A stretch of DNA of 64,000 nt from Rhodanobacter sp. (GCA_004322005.1 SCRF01000049.1:99951-163950); one strand, 5' to 3'. Shown: positions 11,182-20,710, counted from the first letter of the stretch. The notes: a model not told the origin generated them from the letters alone. Translations and numbers: made by a program.

Positions 11182-11209
11182 AAAAAACCCGGCTTGCGCC
11201 GGGTTTTTT
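11182..11209. terminator. rho-independent terminator after ompA
   Basis: A-run, GC stem CCCGGC-TTGC-GCCGGG and T-run, symmetrical on both strands. It ends 25 bases before the ompA stop and upstream of the pseudouridine-synthase start, so it mainly terminates ompA on the minus strand. Confidence 0.9.
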
Positions 11210-11233
11210 CGTCATGCCTTGAACAAGGTTCGA

Positions 11234-12388
11234 TTACTGCTGAACCTGCAACTCCGTACGACGGTTCTGTGCGCGACCGGCATCGGTGGCGTTGTCGCCG
11301 ATCGGATCGCTCTCGCCATGACCGATCGGGCCTTCCAGGCGGCTCGCGTCGATGCCGTGGCTGGTCAGATAGTTGTAGACGATCGCGGCGCGACGTTCGG
11401 ACAGCTTCTGGTTGTAAGCCTCGGTGCCTTTCGAGTCGGTGTAACCGGCCACCGTCACATGCACCTGCGGGTAACGCTGCAGGGTATCGACCGCCTGACT
11501 CAGCACCGAGAGCGAATCCGCGGTCGGTTCGGCCAGCGACTTGGAGATATCCGTCTCGCCCTTGCGCGGACGATCGAACTTGAAGTTCACGCCGCGCAGG
11601 TCGATCACGACCTTCTGCGGGCAACCATCGGGACCGACGATCGTACCTGCCGGCGTATCCGGGCACTTGTCCTCGCAGTCGTTCACGCCATCATGGTCGC
11701 TGTCCATGGTCGAGCAGTCAGCCGGCGCCGGGGCCGGAGCCGCCGCCGGGGCCGGAGCCGCCGCCGCCGGGGCACCGAAACGCGAAACCACGCTGAAACC
11801 CAGGAACCAGTCGCCATAACCGCTCTGGCTGCGCTGGGTGCTGTCATCCCAGTCGTAACGGTAGCCGGCTTCCAGCCGTACGTCCGAACTGTCGGTAACG
11901 GTCTTGGAGACACCGACGCCAACCTCGGCTGCCGGCGACCAGCCGACCGAGCTGTTGCTATGGTGCTGGCTGCCCATCACCCCACCCAGGAAGTACGGGC
12001 GCAAGGCATTCCAGTCGCGGAAATAGTAACGTCCCGTCACGCCGACATTGTTGTTGGCCCACGACGCAGTACTTTGACCGCCACCAGCCGCCGCGCCGGC
12101 GTCACGCTCCCGCTTGGTGCGATCGATGAACGCATCGATCGACATGTTCGGCGAGATGAATTTGCCGAACCCCAGCCCGTAATAGAACTGCCGGCTGTTG
12201 GTATTGCGATCCTTGTCGTTGAAGTAGCCACCGACGGTCGGAGCGATGTACCAGCGTCCGTCATAACTGGAAACGCTCGAGGAGTCACTGCTGGCGGAAC
12301 TGGCCGGAGCAGATGTGTCCTGGGCATGAACGGCACCGACGCCGCCCAAGGCCAGCGCAATGAGAAAATATAAGCCCTTATGTTTCAT
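11234..12388 (-). CDS. OmpA-family outer-membrane protein
   Basis: Outer-membrane beta-barrel protein anchored to peptidoglycan. The 384 residues have a signal peptide cleaved around AVHAQ, an N-terminal barrel of about 200 residues (YFNDKD, YYGLGFGKF, GRYYF), an Ala-Pro linker of about 20 residues, and a calcium-binding thrombospondin-3-like repeat (DSDHDGVNDCEDKCPDTPAG). The OmpA/Pal peptidoglycan-binding domain follows (VAGYTDSKGTEAYNQKLSERRA). GAGGAGACACCTG precedes the ATG, and a long 5' region and own terminator suggest a single-gene unit. Confidence 0.93.
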   Translation of the reverse strand: MKHKGLYFLIALALGGVGAVHAQDTSAPASSASSDSSSVSSYDGRWYIAPTVGGYFNDKDRNTNSRQFYYGLGFGKFISPNMSIDAFIDRTKRERDAGAAAGGGQSTASWANNNVGVTGRYYFRDWNALRPYFLGGVMGSQHHSNSSVGWSPAAEVGVGVSKTVTDSSDVRLEAGYRYDWDDSTQRSQSGYGDWFLGFSVVSRFGAPAAAAPAPAAAPAPAPADCSTMDSDHDGVNDCEDKCPDTPAGTIVGPDGCPQKVVIDLRGVNFKFDRPRKGETDISKSLAEPTADSLSVLSQAVDTLQRYPQVHVTVAGYTDSKGTEAYNQKLSERRAAIVYNYLTSHGIDASRLEGPIGHGESDPIGDNATDAGRAQNRRTELQVQQ

Positions 12389-12756
12389 CAGGTGTCTCCT
12401 CGATTATTAGGTTTTTGCGTCCGTTCGATCCCAACCGGAAATCGCTTGTCACGAATCCCGTACGACATCAAAGGGTTGATCCCTCCCTCATTCGGCGTAC
12501 GTTAATGCGGATCGACTGCAATTGTATCAAATTTGTTAAGTTGTTCTCGTCCGATGGCCAGACAATCCGCCAGCCCGGTGAGGCTTCGTTCAGGAAACCG
12601 CATGGATCAGCATGATTCCCCAACCCTTGTCTGGCAACCCGGGATAACTGACCGTAAAGCCATTTACATGCATTCGCCCCCCGGAATCAGCGCCGACATG
12701 CGCCGCTGCAACGAGATTGGTTTTTGCACCCGCTTAATCTCCCACTCACACCGTCT
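12389..12756. other. intergenic region upstream of ompA, no gene seen
   Basis: 368 bases between the ompA start and the prpD stop, noticeably AT-richer than its surroundings (for example around 12500-12540). It presumably holds the ompA promoter and 5' leader, but I could not find a convincing -35/-10 pair on the minus strand. No terminator hairpin is obvious after prpD. The short open frames here have no coding character. Confidence 0.5.
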
Positions 12757-14208
12757 TTACAACGTGAAGAGTCCAAGAAATTCCTGTAACGGCATGGCAT
12801 CGAGCCTGGCAGGATCATTCGTCGCGGCGAGAATCGCCTTGACCCGGTGTGTCGGCAGATGACCGCGCATGGCGGCCTCGAACTTCCTCAGCAATACCGG
12901 AATGCCCTCGGCACGACGCCTGCGATGACCGATCGGATAATCGACGGAAACCTTCTGCGTGCACTTTCCGTCCTTGAAGAACACCTGCACCGAGTTGCCG
13001 ATGTAGCGCTTGTCGGGGTCGAAATAGTCCCGGGTGAACTGCGGGTTCTCGCTGACCGTCATCTTCTCGCGCAGCGCGTCGATACGCGGATCGGCAGCTA
13101 CCTCGTCGTTGTAGTCGGAGGCTTCGAGGCGGCCGAAGATCAGCGGCACGGCCACCATGTACTGGATGCAGTGGTCGCGGTCAGCATAGTTGGCCAGCGG
13201 ACCGGTCTTGTCGATGATGCGGCAACCTGCCTCCTGGGTCTCGATGACGATCCGCTCGACCTGTTCGAGCCGGCCGGCGACCTCACCGTGCAGCTGCATC
13301 GCGCACTCCACCGCGGTCTGGGCATGGAACTCGGCCGGAAAGCTGATCTTCAGCAGCACGTTCTCCATCACATAGCTGCCGAACGGGCGCTCGAACTCGA
13401 ATGCGTTGCCCTTGAAGGCCACGTCGTAGAAGCCCCAGGTCGTGGCGCTGAGCGCCGACGGGTAGCCAGCCACGCCGCGGTAAACCGCATTGATCGCGTG
13501 GGTGACCGCGCGGCGGCAGGCGTCGCCGGCGGCCCAGCTCTTGCGCGGGCCGGTGTTCGGTGCGTGGCGGTAGGTGCGCAGCGCGCCGTTGTCGATCCAG
13601 CTGTGCGACACGGCGGTGACGACCTGCTCCTTGTCGCCGCCGAGCATGGCGGTAGCGACCGCGGTCGACGCCAATCGCACCAGGATCACATGATCCTGGC
13701 CGACGCGATTGAAGCTGTTCTTCAGTGCGTAGCAGCCCTGGATTTCATGCGCCTTGATCGCATAGCCGAGCACGTCGCGCACGGTCAGCGGCTGACCGCC
13801 CTCACGCTCGGCCTTGCGGCTGAGGTAGTCGGCCACGGCGAGGATCGCGCCGAGGTTGTCCGACGGATGGCCCCACTCGGCCGCCAGCCAGGTATCGTTG
13901 AAATCCAGCCAGCGGATCTGCGTGCCGATCGCGAACGCCGCCTGCACCGGGTCGAGTTCGTGGCTGGTACCCGGCACGCGTGCACCGCCCGGCAAGGTCG
14001 CACCGGGCACCAGCGGCCCCAGATGCTTCACGCATTCGGGAAATTTCATGGCCAGCATCGCCGTGGCGAGCGAGTCGAGCAGCACGTAGCGCGCGGTGTC
14101 GTAGGCTTCCTTCGAATCGATCCGGTAATCGATCACGTAGTCGGCAATGTCGACCAGTGGCTGGTCCGGGTCGGGGCGTTTGGCGGAACGGATGTCGTGG
14201 ACACTCAT
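12757..14208 (-). CDS. prpD: 2-methylcitrate dehydratase
   Basis: MmgE/PrpD-family enzyme that dehydrates 2-methylcitrate to 2-methyl-cis-aconitate in propionate breakdown. The 483 residues match PrpD throughout: YVLLDSLATAMLAMKFPECVKH near the start, IRWLDFNDTWLAAEWGHPSDN around 105-125, and SHSWIDNGALRTYRHAPNTGPRKSW in the middle. Last gene of the prpE-prpB-prpC-prpD set, separated from prpC by a plus-strand TerC gene, so it needs its own promoter or long read-through. No AcnD/PrpF pair is present in the window; the PrpD route is used. Confidence 0.95.
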   Translation of the reverse strand: MSVHDIRSAKRPDPDQPLVDIADYVIDYRIDSKEAYDTARYVLLDSLATAMLAMKFPECVKHLGPLVPGATLPGGARVPGTSHELDPVQAAFAIGTQIRWLDFNDTWLAAEWGHPSDNLGAILAVADYLSRKAEREGGQPLTVRDVLGYAIKAHEIQGCYALKNSFNRVGQDHVILVRLASTAVATAMLGGDKEQVVTAVSHSWIDNGALRTYRHAPNTGPRKSWAAGDACRRAVTHAINAVYRGVAGYPSALSATTWGFYDVAFKGNAFEFERPFGSYVMENVLLKISFPAEFHAQTAVECAMQLHGEVAGRLEQVERIVIETQEAGCRIIDKTGPLANYADRDHCIQYMVAVPLIFGRLEASDYNDEVAADPRIDALREKMTVSENPQFTRDYFDPDKRYIGNSVQVFFKDGKCTQKVSVDYPIGHRRRRAEGIPVLLRKFEAAMRGHLPTHRVKAILAATNDPARLDAMPLQEFLGLFTL

Positions 14209-14304
14209 GACGGATCTCGCTGCGGGGAAACGCTCATTTTAGCTGACCGGGAGCCTGTCGCAGCTTGACCACGAACGCGCCGGCGCCGACAATCCATCAA
14301 ACAC

Positions 14305-14427
14305 ACCCCAAAGGGGAGTAGTTCCCGATGCGGGCGCGCCTGCATCGATGCGCTGACCGTCAACACGAGCGACGCCTCGCTCCGGTCATCGCGGCAGCCA
14401 TGCTGCGAACGAGACTTTTGTGGTGGA
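14305..14427 (+). ncRNA. probable yybP-ykoY (manganese) riboswitch
   Basis: The leader carries the conserved blocks of this aptamer in order: AAAGGGGAGTAG at 14310-14321, CCGTCAACACG at 14357-14367, CCGGTCATCG around 14382-14391 and GCGAACGAGACTTTTG at 14405-14420. The family binds Mn2+ and controls manganese exporters and TerC/YebN-type proteins, and the next gene is TerC-like, as expected. A perfect 7-bp stem CACGGGC/GCCCGTG at 14428-14448 just after the aptamer could be the expression switch, acting on translation since no U-run follows. A covariance-model search has not been done. Confidence 0.8.
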
Positions 14428-14482
14428 CACGGGCTGCGCGCGCCCGTGCCCGCTGCATCGTCCGACGCGCATGGAAACCCGC

Positions 14483-15172
14483 ATGGATCTGTTCGGCTCC
14501 GACTTTCTTTCCGGCCTGCTGGCCATCATCCTGCTCGACCTGGTGCTGGCCGGCGACAATGCCATCATCATCGCGATGGCCGCGCGCAACCTGCCCCGGT
14601 CACTGCAGCTCAAGGCCGTCTTCTGGGGCGCGTTCGGCGCGATTGCGGTACGCGTGTTGCTGACGGCGATCGTGGTTTCCCTGCTCAAGCTGCCCGGTCT
14701 GATGCTGATCGGCGGACTGCTGTTGCTGCCGATTGCCTGGAAACTGCTGCGGCAGGATACCGATGCCACCCAACAGGTCGACGCCTCGAGTGGCTTCTGG
14801 AGCGCGTTGCGCACCATCATCGTCGCCGACGCACTGATGGGCATGGACAACGTGCTGGCCATCGCAGGGGCGTCGAATGGCCATCTCGGCCTGGTGGTGA
14901 TCGGTCTGCTGATCAGCGTGCCGCTGGTGGTCTGGGGCTCGACGCTGCTGCTGCGGCTGATCGACCGCTTCCCGCTGATCGTCTACGTCGGCGCCGGCGC
15001 GATTGCCTTCACCGCGGGACGGATGATCGCCCATGATCGATGGACAAGTGGCTGGTTCGATACGCACAGCTGGGTAACGCATGCCTTCGAGACACTGCTG
15101 GTGATCGTCATCTGCGGCGGTGGCTGGTGGCTGCAGCGACGCCAGCGGGCCGGGCAGCAGCCATCCCGTTGA
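14483..15172 (+). CDS. TerC/YjbE-family membrane protein, putative metal exporter
   Basis: Integral membrane protein of 229 residues with about seven hydrophobic segments. The first bears the TerC signature LLDLVLAGDNAIIIAMAARNLP and the fourth the paired VADALMGMDNVLAIAGA, each with acidic residues in the membrane that are thought to bind metal. Members are linked to Mn2+ efflux or metallation of exported enzymes. The upstream Mn-type riboswitch supports this. Start uncertain: ATG 14471 and GTG 14420 are in frame; 14483 gives the family-like MDLFGSDF. On the opposite strand to the flanking prp genes. Confidence 0.85.
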   Translation: MDLFGSDFLSGLLAIILLDLVLAGDNAIIIAMAARNLPRSLQLKAVFWGAFGAIAVRVLLTAIVVSLLKLPGLMLIGGLLLLPIAWKLLRQDTDATQQVDASSGFWSALRTIIVADALMGMDNVLAIAGASNGHLGLVVIGLLISVPLVVWGSTLLLRLIDRFPLIVYVGAGAIAFTAGRMIAHDRWTSGWFDTHSWVTHAFETLLVIVICGGGWWLQRRQRAGQQPSR

Positions 15173-15244
15173 CGGCAAACTGCGTGACCCCTGCCCGCCG
15201 GGCGCCCCCCCACCCGAAGGTGGGCGCCGAACCCTGGAGCTTGT

Positions 15245-16390
15245 TCAGCGCTTGTCGATCGGCACGTAGGCCTGGTCTTCCGGGCCGGTGTAGTTCGCGC
15301 TGGGACGGATGATCTTGCCGTCCTGGCGCTGCTCGATCACATGCGCGCTCCAACCGGAGGTACGCGCGATCACGAACAGCGGCGTGAACATCGCGGTGGG
15401 CACGCCCATCATGTGATACGCGCTGGCGGAGAACCAGTCGAGGTTGGGGAACATCTTCTTGACCTCGCCCATCACCTGCTCGATCCGCTCGGACACCTCG
15501 AACAGGCTCGGGTTGCCGCCTTCGGTGCACAGCTTGCGCGAGATTTCCTTGATGATCTCGTTGCGCGGATCGGACACCGTGTACACCGGGTGGCCGAAAC
15601 CGATGATGATTTCCTTGCGCTCGACGCGGGCGCGGATGTCGGCCTCGGCGTCGTTGGCGCTGCGGTAGCGCGCGATGATCTCCATCGCCACCTCGTTCGC
15701 GCCACCGTGCTTGGGGCCGCGCAACGCGCCGATCGCGCCGGTGATCGACGAATACATGTCCGAACCGGTGCCGGCGATCACGCGGGCGGCGAAGGTGGAC
15801 GCGTTGAACTCGTGCTCGGCATACAGCACCAGCGACTTGTCCAGCGCATGCGCGTGCAGGTCGCTGGGCGATTTGCCGTGCAGCAGGTGCAGGAAATGCC
15901 CGGCGATCGAGGCATCGTCGGTCTCGGTCTCGATGCGCTTGCCGTTGTGGCTGAAGTGATACCAGTACAGCAGCATCGAGCCGAAGCTGGCCATCAGCCG
16001 GTCGGCGATCTCGCGCGCACCCTCGACATGATGGTCGTCCTTCTCCGGCAGCACCGTGCCCAGCACCGAACAGCCGGTGCGCATCACGTCCATCGGATGG
16101 GTCGCGGCCGGCAGCAGCTCCAGCGCCGCCTTGACCGGTGCCGGCAGGCCGCGCAGACGCTTGAGCCGGGCGCGGTAGTTGTTGAGTTCGGTCCAGGTCG
16201 GCAGCACGCCATGCACCAGCAGGTAGGCCACCTCTTCGAAGCAACCGCGGGTGGCCAGGTCGTGGATGTCGTAGCCGCGGTAATGCAGGTCGTTGCCGCT
16301 GCGGCCGACCGTGCACAGTGCGGTGTTGCCTGCCGGCACGCCGGACAGGGCGACGGATTTTTTGGCCTTGGGTAGGGCTTGCTCGCTCAT
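15245..16390 (-). CDS. prpC: 2-methylcitrate synthase
   Basis: Condenses propionyl-CoA with oxaloacetate to 2-methylcitrate. The 381 residues show citrate-synthase-family motifs: [12 protein letters not shown] near the N-terminus, GPKHGGANE with a catalytic His, and [13 protein letters not shown] with the second His. Length and the short N-terminus fit PrpC and not the longer hexameric citrate synthase. It follows prpB after 129 bases that contain a GTAG palindrome. Confidence 0.95.
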   Translation of the reverse strand: MSEQALPKAKKSVALSGVPAGNTALCTVGRSGNDLHYRGYDIHDLATRGCFEEVAYLLVHGVLPTWTELNNYRARLKRLRGLPAPVKAALELLPAATHPMDVMRTGCSVLGTVLPEKDDHHVEGAREIADRLMASFGSMLLYWYHFSHNGKRIETETDDASIAGHFLHLLHGKSPSDLHAHALDKSLVLYAEHEFNASTFAARVIAGTGSDMYSSITGAIGALRGPKHGGANEVAMEIIARYRSANDAEADIRARVERKEIIIGFGHPVYTVSDPRNEIIKEISRKLCTEGGNPSLFEVSERIEQVMGEVKKMFPNLDWFSASAYHMMGVPTAMFTPLFVIARTSGWSAHVIEQRQDGKIIRPSANYTGPEDQAYVPIDKR

Positions 16391-16430
16391 CGGAAATCTC
16401 CAGGGTGCAAGGTTGTGCTTTTCAATTCCG

Positions 16431-16508
16431 GTAGGAGCCCGCTGGCGGGCGATGCTCTGGCTTCGATGTGCATCAGAGCAGGAGCATCGCCCGCAAGCGG
16501 GCTCCTAC
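16431..16508. repeat. paired GTAG palindrome, copy 4
   Basis: CCCGC-type arms (left arm with TGG in place of TTG in the mini-loop) and a loop of about 20 bases, between prpB and prpC. If both genes share a transcript it folds into a long RNA hairpin that could affect relative prpB/prpC levels. Confidence 0.82.
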
Positions 16509-16519
16509 CGTGATTACGG

Positions 16520-17404
16520 TCAGCCTTTCTGCGAGAACAGCGCGTCGAGCTTGTCCTCGTAGGCGTGGTAGCCGAGGTAGTCGTAGAGCTCCTCGCGGGT
16601 CTGCAGCGTGTCGATGAGGTTCTTCTGGGTGCCTTCGCGGCGCACGGTCTCGTAGAAATTCAGCGCCGCCTTGTTCATGGCCCGATACGCACCGCAGCAG
16701 TACAGCGCGATGTCCACGCCGGCGTCGCGCAGCTCGCCGGTGGTGAAAAACGGGGTCGAACCGAATTCGGTGAGGTTGGCCAGGATCGGCACCTTTACCG
16801 CCGCCTTGAAGCGGCAGTACTCGTCGAGCGTCCTCATCGCCTCGGGAAAGATCATGTCGGCACCGGCCTCGACATAGGCGCAGGCGCGATCGATCGCCGC
16901 ATCGATACCTTCCACCACAGCCGCGTCGGTGCGCGCCATGATGACGAAGCTCGCCTCGCTACGCGCATCCACCGCGGCCTTGACGCGATCGACCATCTCT
17001 TCCTTCGACACCACTTCCTTGCCCGGCCGATGACCGCAGCGCTTCTGCCCGACCTGGTCCTCCATGTGCACAGCGGCCGCACCGACGTTGATGAAGGAAC
17101 GAACCGTGCGCGCGATATTGAAAGCGCCACCCCAGCCGGTGTCGATGTCCACCAGCAGCGGCAACTGGGTGGCATCCACGATGCGGCGCGCATCGGTAAG
17201 CACGTCTTCCATCGTGCTGATGCCCAGATCCGGCATGCCCAGGGAATTGGCCGCAACGCCGCCGCCGGACAGATAGAGCGCCTTGTAGCCGACGCGCCGG
17301 GCCATCAGGCCGGCGTAGGCGGTGATCGTGCCCATGACCTGCAGCGGCTGCTCGGCGGCGACGGCCGCACGAAAGCGCGCGCCGGGGGATGCTGACTGTG
17401 CCAT
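16520..17404 (-). CDS. prpB: methylisocitrate lyase
   Basis: Splits 2-methylisocitrate into pyruvate and succinate. The 294 residues belong to the isocitrate lyase/PEP mutase superfamily: [18 protein letters not shown] near 45-60, the metal-binding DIDTGWGG and the catalytic [10 protein letters not shown] loop with its Cys. The earlier frame start at 17509 is not used; ATG 17404 has GGAGG eight bases upstream. Between prpE and prpC on the same strand. Confidence 0.96.
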   Translation of the reverse strand: MAQSASPGARFRAAVAAEQPLQVMGTITAYAGLMARRVGYKALYLSGGGVAANSLGMPDLGISTMEDVLTDARRIVDATQLPLLVDIDTGWGGAFNIARTVRSFINVGAAAVHMEDQVGQKRCGHRPGKEVVSKEEMVDRVKAAVDARSEASFVIMARTDAAVVEGIDAAIDRACAYVEAGADMIFPEAMRTLDEYCRFKAAVKVPILANLTEFGSTPFFTTGELRDAGVDIALYCCGAYRAMNKAALNFYETVRREGTQKNLIDTLQTREELYDYLGYHAYEDKLDALFSQKG

Positions 17405-17527
17405 GACACCTCCACGTGAAATCGGTATTTTAGCGCACTGCTGGCACAACACCGCGGCACGGCCAGGCTGACATCGCGATATCCGGCACGAGGTGCCGGC
17501 ACTCGCCACGGAGCTGCGTCCGCGAGG

Positions 17528-19456
17528 TCAGGTTTTCCGTGCAGCCAGCATCCCGGGCTCCTCGCCGCCCTGATCCGGACCGCGTTCCAGTGCGCGACGC
17601 ACCTCGTCCAGCGCACCCGGATCGTCCAGCGTGGACAGGTCGCCGGGATCGCGCTGTTCCACCAACGCCTGCAGCGAACGGCGCAGCAGCTTGCCCGAGC
17701 GGGTCTTGGGCAGCGCGTTCACCACGTAGATGCGTGCCGGCCGGGCCACCGCGCCGAGCTGGTCGGTGACGCACTGCTGCATGGCCCTGGCCACGTCGGC
17801 AGGCAGCTCGACCACGCCCTGCTTGAGCGTGGCGAACACCACCGGCACCTGGCCCTTGAGTTCGTCCTTCATGCCGATCACGGCGGCCTCGGCCACCGAC
17901 GCATGCGTGGCCACCGACTCCTCGATCTCGCGGGTGCCCAGGCGGTGCCCGGCCACGTTGATCACGTCGTCGGTGCGCCCGAGGATGTTGGTGTAGCCGT
18001 CCGCGTCGCGGATCGCCCAGTCCAGCGAACTGTACAAGAGCTCCTTGAAGTGGCTGAAGTAGCTGTTGACATAGCGGCCGTCGTCACGCCACACCGTGGT
18101 GAGGCAGCCCGGCGGCAGCGGCGGCACGAACACCAGCACGCCCTTCTCGCCCGCCGCAGCTTCGTCGCCGGTGGACTCGTTGATCACCTTCATTTTGTAG
18201 CCCGGTGCGGGCAGGCCAGGCGAACCCCACTTCACCGGCTTCAGATCCAGTCCCGGCATCAGAGTGATGGCCGGCCAGCCGGTTTCGGTCTGCCAGTAGT
18301 TGTCGATCGCCGGCACGCCGAGGCCGTCGGTGATCCAGTGCGCGGTCGGCTCGTCCAGCGGCTCGCCGGCGAGGAACAGCCACTTCAGGCTGGAGAGATC
18401 CGCCTTTTTCAGCCACGCCGCGTCCTGCTTCTTCAGCACGCGGATGCCGGTCGGCGAGGAGAACATGGTGCGCACGCGGTACTTCTCGCACAGCCGCCAC
18501 CAGACGCCGGGGTCGGGCCGTGTGGGCAGGCCTTCGTACAGCAGCGAGGTGGCGCCGCCGATCAGCGGACCATAGACGTTGTAGGAATGCCCCACCGCCC
18601 AGCCCACGTCCGAAGTGGAAAACATCACCTGTCCCGGCGCGATGTCGAAGATCGTGCGGATCGACAGCGCCATCGCCACCGCGTAGCCGCCCACGTCGCG
18701 CTGGATGCCCTTCGGCTTGCCGGTGGTGCCGGAGGTGTAGAGCAGGTAGCTGGGCTCGTTCAATTCGAGCCACGTCACCGGCACCTCGTCGTTCATGTGC
18801 TCGGCGCGCAGGCGGGCGTAGTCCACGTCGCGACCTCCCACACGCTGCATGTCGCGATCCAGCCCGCGGCTGACGATCAGCACGTGCGGCGGCGGCGCCT
18901 TCGATTCGGCCAGGGCCGCGTCCACCAGCGGCTTGTACGGAATCACCTTGCCGCCGCGCATGCCGGCGTCGGCGCAGATCAGCAGCCTGGGCTCCGCATC
19001 GTCGATGCGCAGCGCCAGGTTGTGCGCCGCAAAGCCGCCGAACACCACCGAATGGATCGCGCCGATCCGTGCGCAGGCCAGCATCGCGTACACCGCCTCG
19101 GCCATGTTGGGCATGTAGATCACCACCCGGTCGCCCTGGCCCACGTCCAGCGACTGGAGGATGCCGGCGAAGCGGTTCACCTCGCGGTAGAGCACGCGGT
19201 AGGTGATCTCCTGCGTGCTGTCGGTCTCGCTGGAGATCGCCACCAGTGCCAGCTGCTCGCCGCGCTCGGCGAGGTGACGGTCGACCGCGTTGTAGCAGAG
19301 ATTGGTGGTGCCGCCCACGAACCAGCGACGGAACGGCGGGTTGGACTGGTCGAGGATCTGCCGTGGCGGCGTGTCCCAGTGGATCAGCCGTGCCTGCTCG
19401 CCCCAGAACCGCTCCGGCTCGTCGACCGACTGCCGGTAGAACTCTTCGTAGCGCAT
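17528..19456 (-). CDS. prpE: propionate-CoA ligase
   Basis: AMP-forming acyl-CoA synthetase that activates propionate. The 642 residues contain LLYTSGTTGKPKGIQRD (phosphate loop), NYWQTETGWP, the hinge region GRTDDVINVAGHRLGTREIEE and the catalytic, acetylatable lysine in PKTRSGKLLRR. DWAIRDADGY and the GLPTRPDP region fit PrpE better than acetyl-CoA synthetase; a mixed substrate range is possible. The frame is open to 19609, but ATG 19456 (MRYEEFYRQSVDEPERFW) matches the family. First gene of the propionate set, 123 bases upstream of prpB. Confidence 0.92.
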   Translation of the reverse strand: MRYEEFYRQSVDEPERFWGEQARLIHWDTPPRQILDQSNPPFRRWFVGGTTNLCYNAVDRHLAERGEQLALVAISSETDSTQEITYRVLYREVNRFAGILQSLDVGQGDRVVIYMPNMAEAVYAMLACARIGAIHSVVFGGFAAHNLALRIDDAEPRLLICADAGMRGGKVIPYKPLVDAALAESKAPPPHVLIVSRGLDRDMQRVGGRDVDYARLRAEHMNDEVPVTWLELNEPSYLLYTSGTTGKPKGIQRDVGGYAVAMALSIRTIFDIAPGQVMFSTSDVGWAVGHSYNVYGPLIGGATSLLYEGLPTRPDPGVWWRLCEKYRVRTMFSSPTGIRVLKKQDAAWLKKADLSSLKWLFLAGEPLDEPTAHWITDGLGVPAIDNYWQTETGWPAITLMPGLDLKPVKWGSPGLPAPGYKMKVINESTGDEAAAGEKGVLVFVPPLPPGCLTTVWRDDGRYVNSYFSHFKELLYSSLDWAIRDADGYTNILGRTDDVINVAGHRLGTREIEESVATHASVAEAAVIGMKDELKGQVPVVFATLKQGVVELPADVARAMQQCVTDQLGAVARPARIYVVNALPKTRSGKLLRRSLQALVEQRDPGDLSTLDDPGALDEVRRALERGPDQGGEEPGMLAARKT

Positions 19457-19545
19457 CGCCCCTGCCCGTATAGCCGCCGATGCGCCCAGCCTAGACCCAT
19501 GCAGCGGCGTGGGACATCCGACTTTCGCCGTGGGCCGGAACGACG

Positions 19546-19572
19546 ACGGGCCGGCAGTACCGGCCCGTTTTT
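19546..19572 (+). terminator. terminator-like hairpin pointing to the plus strand
   Basis: Stem ACGGGCCGG/CCGGCCCGT with loop CAGTA followed by a five-T run on the plus strand. No plus-strand gene lies upstream (prpE and mdh are both minus), so it has no obvious client and may stop antisense transcription into the mdh tail. Confidence 0.45.
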
Positions 19573-19649
19573 GTAGGAGCCCACCCTGTGGGCGAATGCT
19601 CTTAGCCATACCCCGACAAGAGCAATTCGCGCACAGGGTGCGCTCCTAC
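19573..19649. repeat. paired GTAG palindrome, copy 5 (mismatched arms)
   Basis: Left arm GTAGGAGCCCACCCTGTGGGCGAATGCTC and right arm of the GCGCAC type, so the two arms differ in the outer part of the mini-stem while each keeps its own complementarity. The right arm is joined to the degraded second copy of the mdh tail. Confidence 0.8.
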
Positions 19650-19680
19650 GCGGTGAACGAGTGCCCGACGCCGGCACGCT
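19626..19680 (-). pseudogene. duplicated tail of mdh plus REP arm
   Basis: A 55-base stretch matches 19707-19761 (the last codons of mdh plus the attached REP arm) at 50 of 55 positions, as a direct repeat 81 bases away. In the real gene the segment encodes AGVEHLFTA and a TAA stop; in the copy it would read AGVGHSFTA and TAG. It lies downstream of the real mdh stop and is not expected to be translated. Confidence 0.75.
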
Positions 19681-19726
19681 TATCACGCAGCCACGCGGCA
19701 ACGTGTTTCGCGCACAGGGTGCGCTC

Positions 19727-20710
19727 TTACGCGGTGAACAGGTGCTCGACGCCGGCGCGCTCCTCGCGCAGTTCCTTGTCGGTGGCATCCATGCGAGCGC
19801 GCGAGAAGTCGTTGATCGCCAGCCCCTGCACGATCGCGTACTTGCTGTCCTTCACCGTCACCGGGTAGCCGTAGATCACGCCCGGGGCGATACCGTAGGA
19901 GCCGTCGGACGGGATGCCCATCGAGACCCAGTCGCCTTCGGCGGTGCCCAGCGCCCACGTGCGCATGTGGTCGATCGCCGCCGAGGCGGCAGAGGCGGCG
20001 GACGAGGCGCCGCGCGCCTTGATGATCGCCGCGCCGCGCTGCTGCACGGTCGGGATGAAGTCGCTCTCGTACCAGACCTGGTCGACCAGCGACATCGCCG
20101 GCTTGCCGTTGACCGTGGCGTGATGGATATCCGGATACTGGGTGGAGCTGTGGTTGCCCCAGATCGTCATCTTTTTGATGTCGGTGGTGTGCGTGCCGGT
20201 CTTCTCGGCCAGCTGGCTCAATGCGCGGTTGTGGTCCAGCCGCACCATCGCGGTGAAGCATTTCGGATCCAGGTCCGGCGCGTTCTGCTGGGCGATCAGC
20301 GAGTTGGTGTTGGCCGGGTTGCCGACCACCAGCACCTTTACGTTGCGCCTGGCGTGCGCGTTCAGCGCCTTGCCCTGCGGGCCGAAGATCGCGCCGTTCG
20401 CTTCCAGCAGGTCCTTGCGCTCCATGCCCGGGCCGCGTGGGCGCGCGCCGACCAGCAGCGCGTAATCGACGTCCTTGAACGCGACGTTGAGGTCGTCGGT
20501 GGCGACCACGCCGGCCAGGGTCGGGAACGCGCAGTCGTTGAGTTCCATCACCACGCCCTTGAGGGCGGGCAGCGCCGGGGTGATTTCCAGCAGATGCAGG
20601 ATCACCGGCTGGTCCTTGCCCAGCATGTCGCCGGCGGCGATACGGAACAGCAAGGCGTAGCCGATCTGGCCAGCGGCACCGGTAACGGCAACTCGAACGG
20701 GGGCTTTCAT
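19727..20710 (-). CDS. mdh: malate dehydrogenase
   Basis: NAD-dependent TCA-cycle enzyme, malate to oxaloacetate. The 327 residues fit the cytosolic-type bacterial [26 protein letters not shown] nucleotide-binding loop at the N-terminus, [22 protein letters not shown] substrate loop, [12 protein letters not shown], and the catalytic [12 protein letters not shown] with its His. The TAA stop lies in a degenerate GTAG element (GTAG changed to GTAA). An upstream in-frame extension to 21109 is antisense-like and rejected. Confidence 0.96.
   Translation of the reverse strand: MKAPVRVAVTGAAGQIGYALLFRIAAGDMLGKDQPVILHLLEITPALPALKGVVMELNDCAFPTLAGVVATDDLNVAFKDVDYALLVGARPRGPGMERKDLLEANGAIFGPQGKALNAHARRNVKVLVVGNPANTNSLIAQQNAPDLDPKCFTAMVRLDHNRALSQLAEKTGTHTTDIKKMTIWGNHSSTQYPDIHHATVNGKPAMSLVDQVWYESDFIPTVQQRGAAIIKARGASSAASAASAAIDHMRTWALGTAEGDWVSMGIPSDGSYGIAPGVIYGYPVTVKDSKYAIVQGLAINDFSRARMDATDKELREERAGVEHLFTA

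Noticed and set aside
17903..19576. 557-codon plus-strand frame over prpE
   Set aside because: Antisense shadow, His/Arg/Gln-rich with no start signal; prpE on minus has all family motifs.
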